Shown here: positions 62,818-64,000 of the stretch, piece after piece
How positions within the stretch are numbered: position 1 is the stretch's first letter
Layout of the letters: each line of letters begins with the position of its first letter
Assembly (NCBI GenBank): GCA_040390025.1
Contig: JAZJZD010000006.1
Coordinates: 1-64,000, forward strand
From: JAVHYG01 sp040390025
Lineage (GTDB): Bacteria; Pseudomonadota; Gammaproteobacteria; Diplorickettsiales; Diplorickettsiaceae
DNA length: 64,000 nt
Direction: 5' to 3'
The notes under the pieces: model-generated
What the model saw: the letters and a program-made list of their open reading frames with translations, nothing else
The model's database searches: none
What the model was told of the DNA's origin: nothing
Position numbers and translations under genes: made by a program

Positions 62818-62991
62818 CTATTTTTTAATATAACCTTGCATAAATTGCTTAATCACAGGACCCATTTTTTTACCTTGACTAGCTACTTTTGCCTTAAAGG
62901 CATCTTTTAACTTTTTGGTAACCTTGAAGCTGAGAAGAATTAGTTCATTTTCACTCTTTGTGGTTTTACGATCATGTCTTTTGATATTCAT
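62818..62991 (-). CDS. ribbon-helix-helix protein 2
   Basis: The 57-residue protein has a basic N-terminal arm (MNIKRHDRKTTKSEN), a strand LILLSFKVTK, then helices KLKDAFKAKVASQG and KKMGPVIKQFMQGYIKK. The pattern matches its neighbour (FKxxxxLxxAFxAKVAxxG), so the two are paralogues. The ATG at 62991 lacks a clear Shine-Dalgarno site. It is divergent from the operon starting at 63244, with palindromes in between that could be operators. Confidence 0.7.
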   Translation of the reverse strand: MNIKRHDRKTTKSENELILLSFKVTKKLKDAFKAKVASQGKKMGPVIKQFMQGYIKK

Positions 62992-63072
62992 GACAAACCA
63001 ATAGGAAATATATATGACATCATATGACTATATTGGGTAAAAACTCTAAATTTGTCAAATTTAGGATTATAT

Positions 63073-63102
63073 AAAATACATATTTTACAAAGTATGTATT
63101 TT
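63073..63102. promoter_or_regulatory. palindrome between divergent accessory operons, possible operator
   Basis: AAAATACATA and TATGTATTTT form a perfect 10-bp inverted repeat with a 10-base gap in the space between the ribbon-helix-helix pair and the plus-strand operon. A second inverted pair, AAATTTG/CAAATTT, lies at about 63047-63056. Such sites suit dimeric repressors. It might also serve as a terminator for neither direction, since no GC-rich stem is present. Confidence 0.45.
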
Positions 63103-63179
63103 TTGCTATGCTTAGTTTAATTTAATTAATGAGGATTACTAAACCCAGAATGTGAGTGCAAAAATATCAAATACGCGTC

Positions 63180-63204
63180 CCCCAAGGTGATCAGACCTTG
63201 GGGA
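63180..63204 (+). promoter_or_regulatory. GC-rich hairpin in the leader of the 63244 operon
   Basis: CCCCAAGGT and ACCTTGGGG pair perfectly over a 6-base loop, about 40 bases before the start codon at 63244 and upstream of its AAGGAG site. No T-run follows. It could stabilise the mRNA or bind a protein. Confidence 0.5.
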
Positions 63205-63243
63205 CAAACACAACCAACAACCTTACGTTACTAAGGAGCCAGT

Positions 63244-63594
63244 ATGACCGCAAAAGTCAGTTTAGATCATCGTGCCCGTATTCAGCAATCTTTAGAAGCA
63301 CTTATCTATCGAGCCTGCCAAATTGGCGAGCAAGTTCAATCTTTAGAAAAGCAAATTAGTACATATCTAGTTCAATTGGCCAACCGATTTGATAAAGAGA
63401 TTCATCAACCCACAAAGTTTATGCCTCTTCATGATAGGGATAAATTTCGCCAGCTTAATGAACATTTTCGCTTTAAATTCAACCAGACTATTTCAACGTT
63501 GTTCCTAGACACTCGTTTGTTTGAAAATTGGTTATGTAACTATAACTGTGAAGTCGCTATTGCTCACATTAATTTGGGGGTGGCTCGTGGATAA
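63244..63594 (+). CDS. hypothetical accessory protein, 116 residues
   Basis: The protein is helical and soluble, with an N-terminal helix rich in Gln and Glu (about 12-50) and an aromatic-rich C-terminal half (FRFKFNQTISTLF, LFENWLCNYNCE). AAGGAG precedes the ATG. Its stop overlaps the next gene's GTG start (GTGGATAATAA), so translation is coupled. I recognise no family; context says mobile-element cargo or maintenance. Confidence 0.65.
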   Translation: MTAKVSLDHRARIQQSLEALIYRACQIGEQVQSLEKQISTYLVQLANRFDKEIHQPTKFMPLHDRDKFRQLNEHFRFKFNQTISTLFLDTRLFENWLCNYNCEVAIAHINLGVARG

Positions 63595-63856
63595 TAAAAA
63601 TCTTCATATCTTCAAATTAATAACGGCAAATATTGACCTTATAATGCACGTCAATCAGCACTTCAAAGAGACTCAAATGCTTTTCCGAGGAGGTGACATC
63701 CCTTTTGAGCATGTCAAAAAGCTTTATAAATTGACAGCGCAACACTATGCGCAAACAGAAAAACCTAGCCTACTTCTCCTAAAAAGTTTAGGAGAAGTAG
63801 GGCCATTAATTGATACGAATTTGTTCGAAGAGATATTCTTTCACAATAACCCTTAA
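63587..63856 (+). CDS. hypothetical accessory protein, 89 residues
   Basis: I place the start at a GTG (63587) that overlaps the preceding stop by 8 bases and has GGGGG upstream; the longer open frame before it is the previous gene in another phase. The 89-residue product (MDNKNLHIFKLITANIDLIM at the N-terminus) is helical, with LYKLTAQHYAQTEKPSLLLL near the centre. Function unknown. The next gene starts 8 bases after its stop. Confidence 0.6.
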   Translation: MDNKNLHIFKLITANIDLIMHVNQHFKETQMLFRGGDIPFEHVKKLYKLTAQHYAQTEKPSLLLLKSLGEVGPLIDTNLFEEIFFHNNP

Positions 63857-63864
63857 AGAGGAAA

Positions 63865-64000
63865 TATGAATACCAATCAATCAGTTTTAAATCGAGATAG
63901 CGAATTTCGTTTGATTCAACGATTAGATCGGATCGAAGCAACACTTTATAAAATCAAACGTTCTCTCTTCAAATGGGGAATCGGTTTAGCTTTCATTCTA
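63865..64000 (+). CDS. partial gene at the window end, possible membrane protein
   Basis: The first 45 codons read MNTNQSVLNRDSEFRLIQRL, a basic helix, and then WGIGLAFIL, the likely start of a membrane segment; the window ends there. AGAGGAAA lies just before the ATG. It is the third gene of the operon begun at 63244. Confidence 0.55.

Noticed and set aside
62649..62991. Toxin-antitoxin locus
   Set aside because: Both proteins look like ribbon-helix-helix DNA binders; no toxin-like partner (RelE, PIN, Fic, GNAT) is seen next to them.

Overview
The window comes from an AT-rich genome with close-packed genes of gammaproteobacterial type. The gene set points to the order Legionellales, most likely a host-associated Coxiella/Rickettsiella/Diplorickettsia-like bacterium. 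The signs are a Mip-type FKBP rotamase, DjlA, the LptD-SurA pair, an IleS-LspA pair, an RpoZ-SpoT pair, several large proteins that look like host-directed effectors, and a XaxAB-type pore-forming toxin cluster. This placement is inferred from gene content; there is no rRNA or intact tRNA in the window to confirm it.

Layout. Positions 1-92 hold the right edge of something outside the window: a 3' fragment of a tRNA-Arg gene that looks like a leftover attachment site. From about 200 to 5320 lie two small genes, an NHEJ cluster (Ku, then LigD split into phosphoesterase-ligase and polymerase genes) and a class D beta-lactamase. From 5600 to 14600 are housekeeping and envelope genes: a HAD phosphatase, riboflavin synthase, WaaA, then an apparent operon djlA-rpe-lipoprotein-lptD-surA. 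A 976-residue protein with a sphingomyelinase-like EEP domain follows. Next come mfd, mnmG, mip, csbD, tilS (carrying an in-frame palindromic repeat), accA, a uracil-DNA glycosylase relative, hsp20, a ferredoxin, an LpxL-type acyltransferase, two tandem aromatic amino acid permeases, tkt, gap, rpoZ and spoT (up to 37770).

From 38300 to 43640 is the most unusual block, with higher AT content and many Lys, Asn and Ile residues. It holds two XaxA-like genes around one XaxB-like gene, followed by a protein whose N-terminus resembles phage tail-collar fibres and whose C-terminus contains Kelch-like sequence. From 43650 to 59780 the backbone resumes: panBC, waaC, priA, an outer membrane barrel protein, sdaA, a multi-pass membrane protein of unknown function, a lytic transglycosylase, an APC permease, lspA, ileS and a type IV pilin. 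From 60664 onward is a second accessory region. It starts with the 5' half of a tRNA-Thr(CGT) gene that breaks off just after the anticodon, followed by decayed genes, an Rpn-type nuclease gene, two ribbon-helix-helix genes and a small divergent operon that runs off the window.

Dispersed palindromic repeats recur between and inside genes. One family is a string of hairpins of about 190 bp with ATATAC/GTATAT-like ends (full copies near 6967-7155 and inside tilS, plus remnants). A second family of about 115 bp has copies at 7150-7265 and 59163-59286. A third repeat is a 148-bp hairpin at the ileS stop codon. No CRISPR array, rRNA operon or complete insertion sequence was found.
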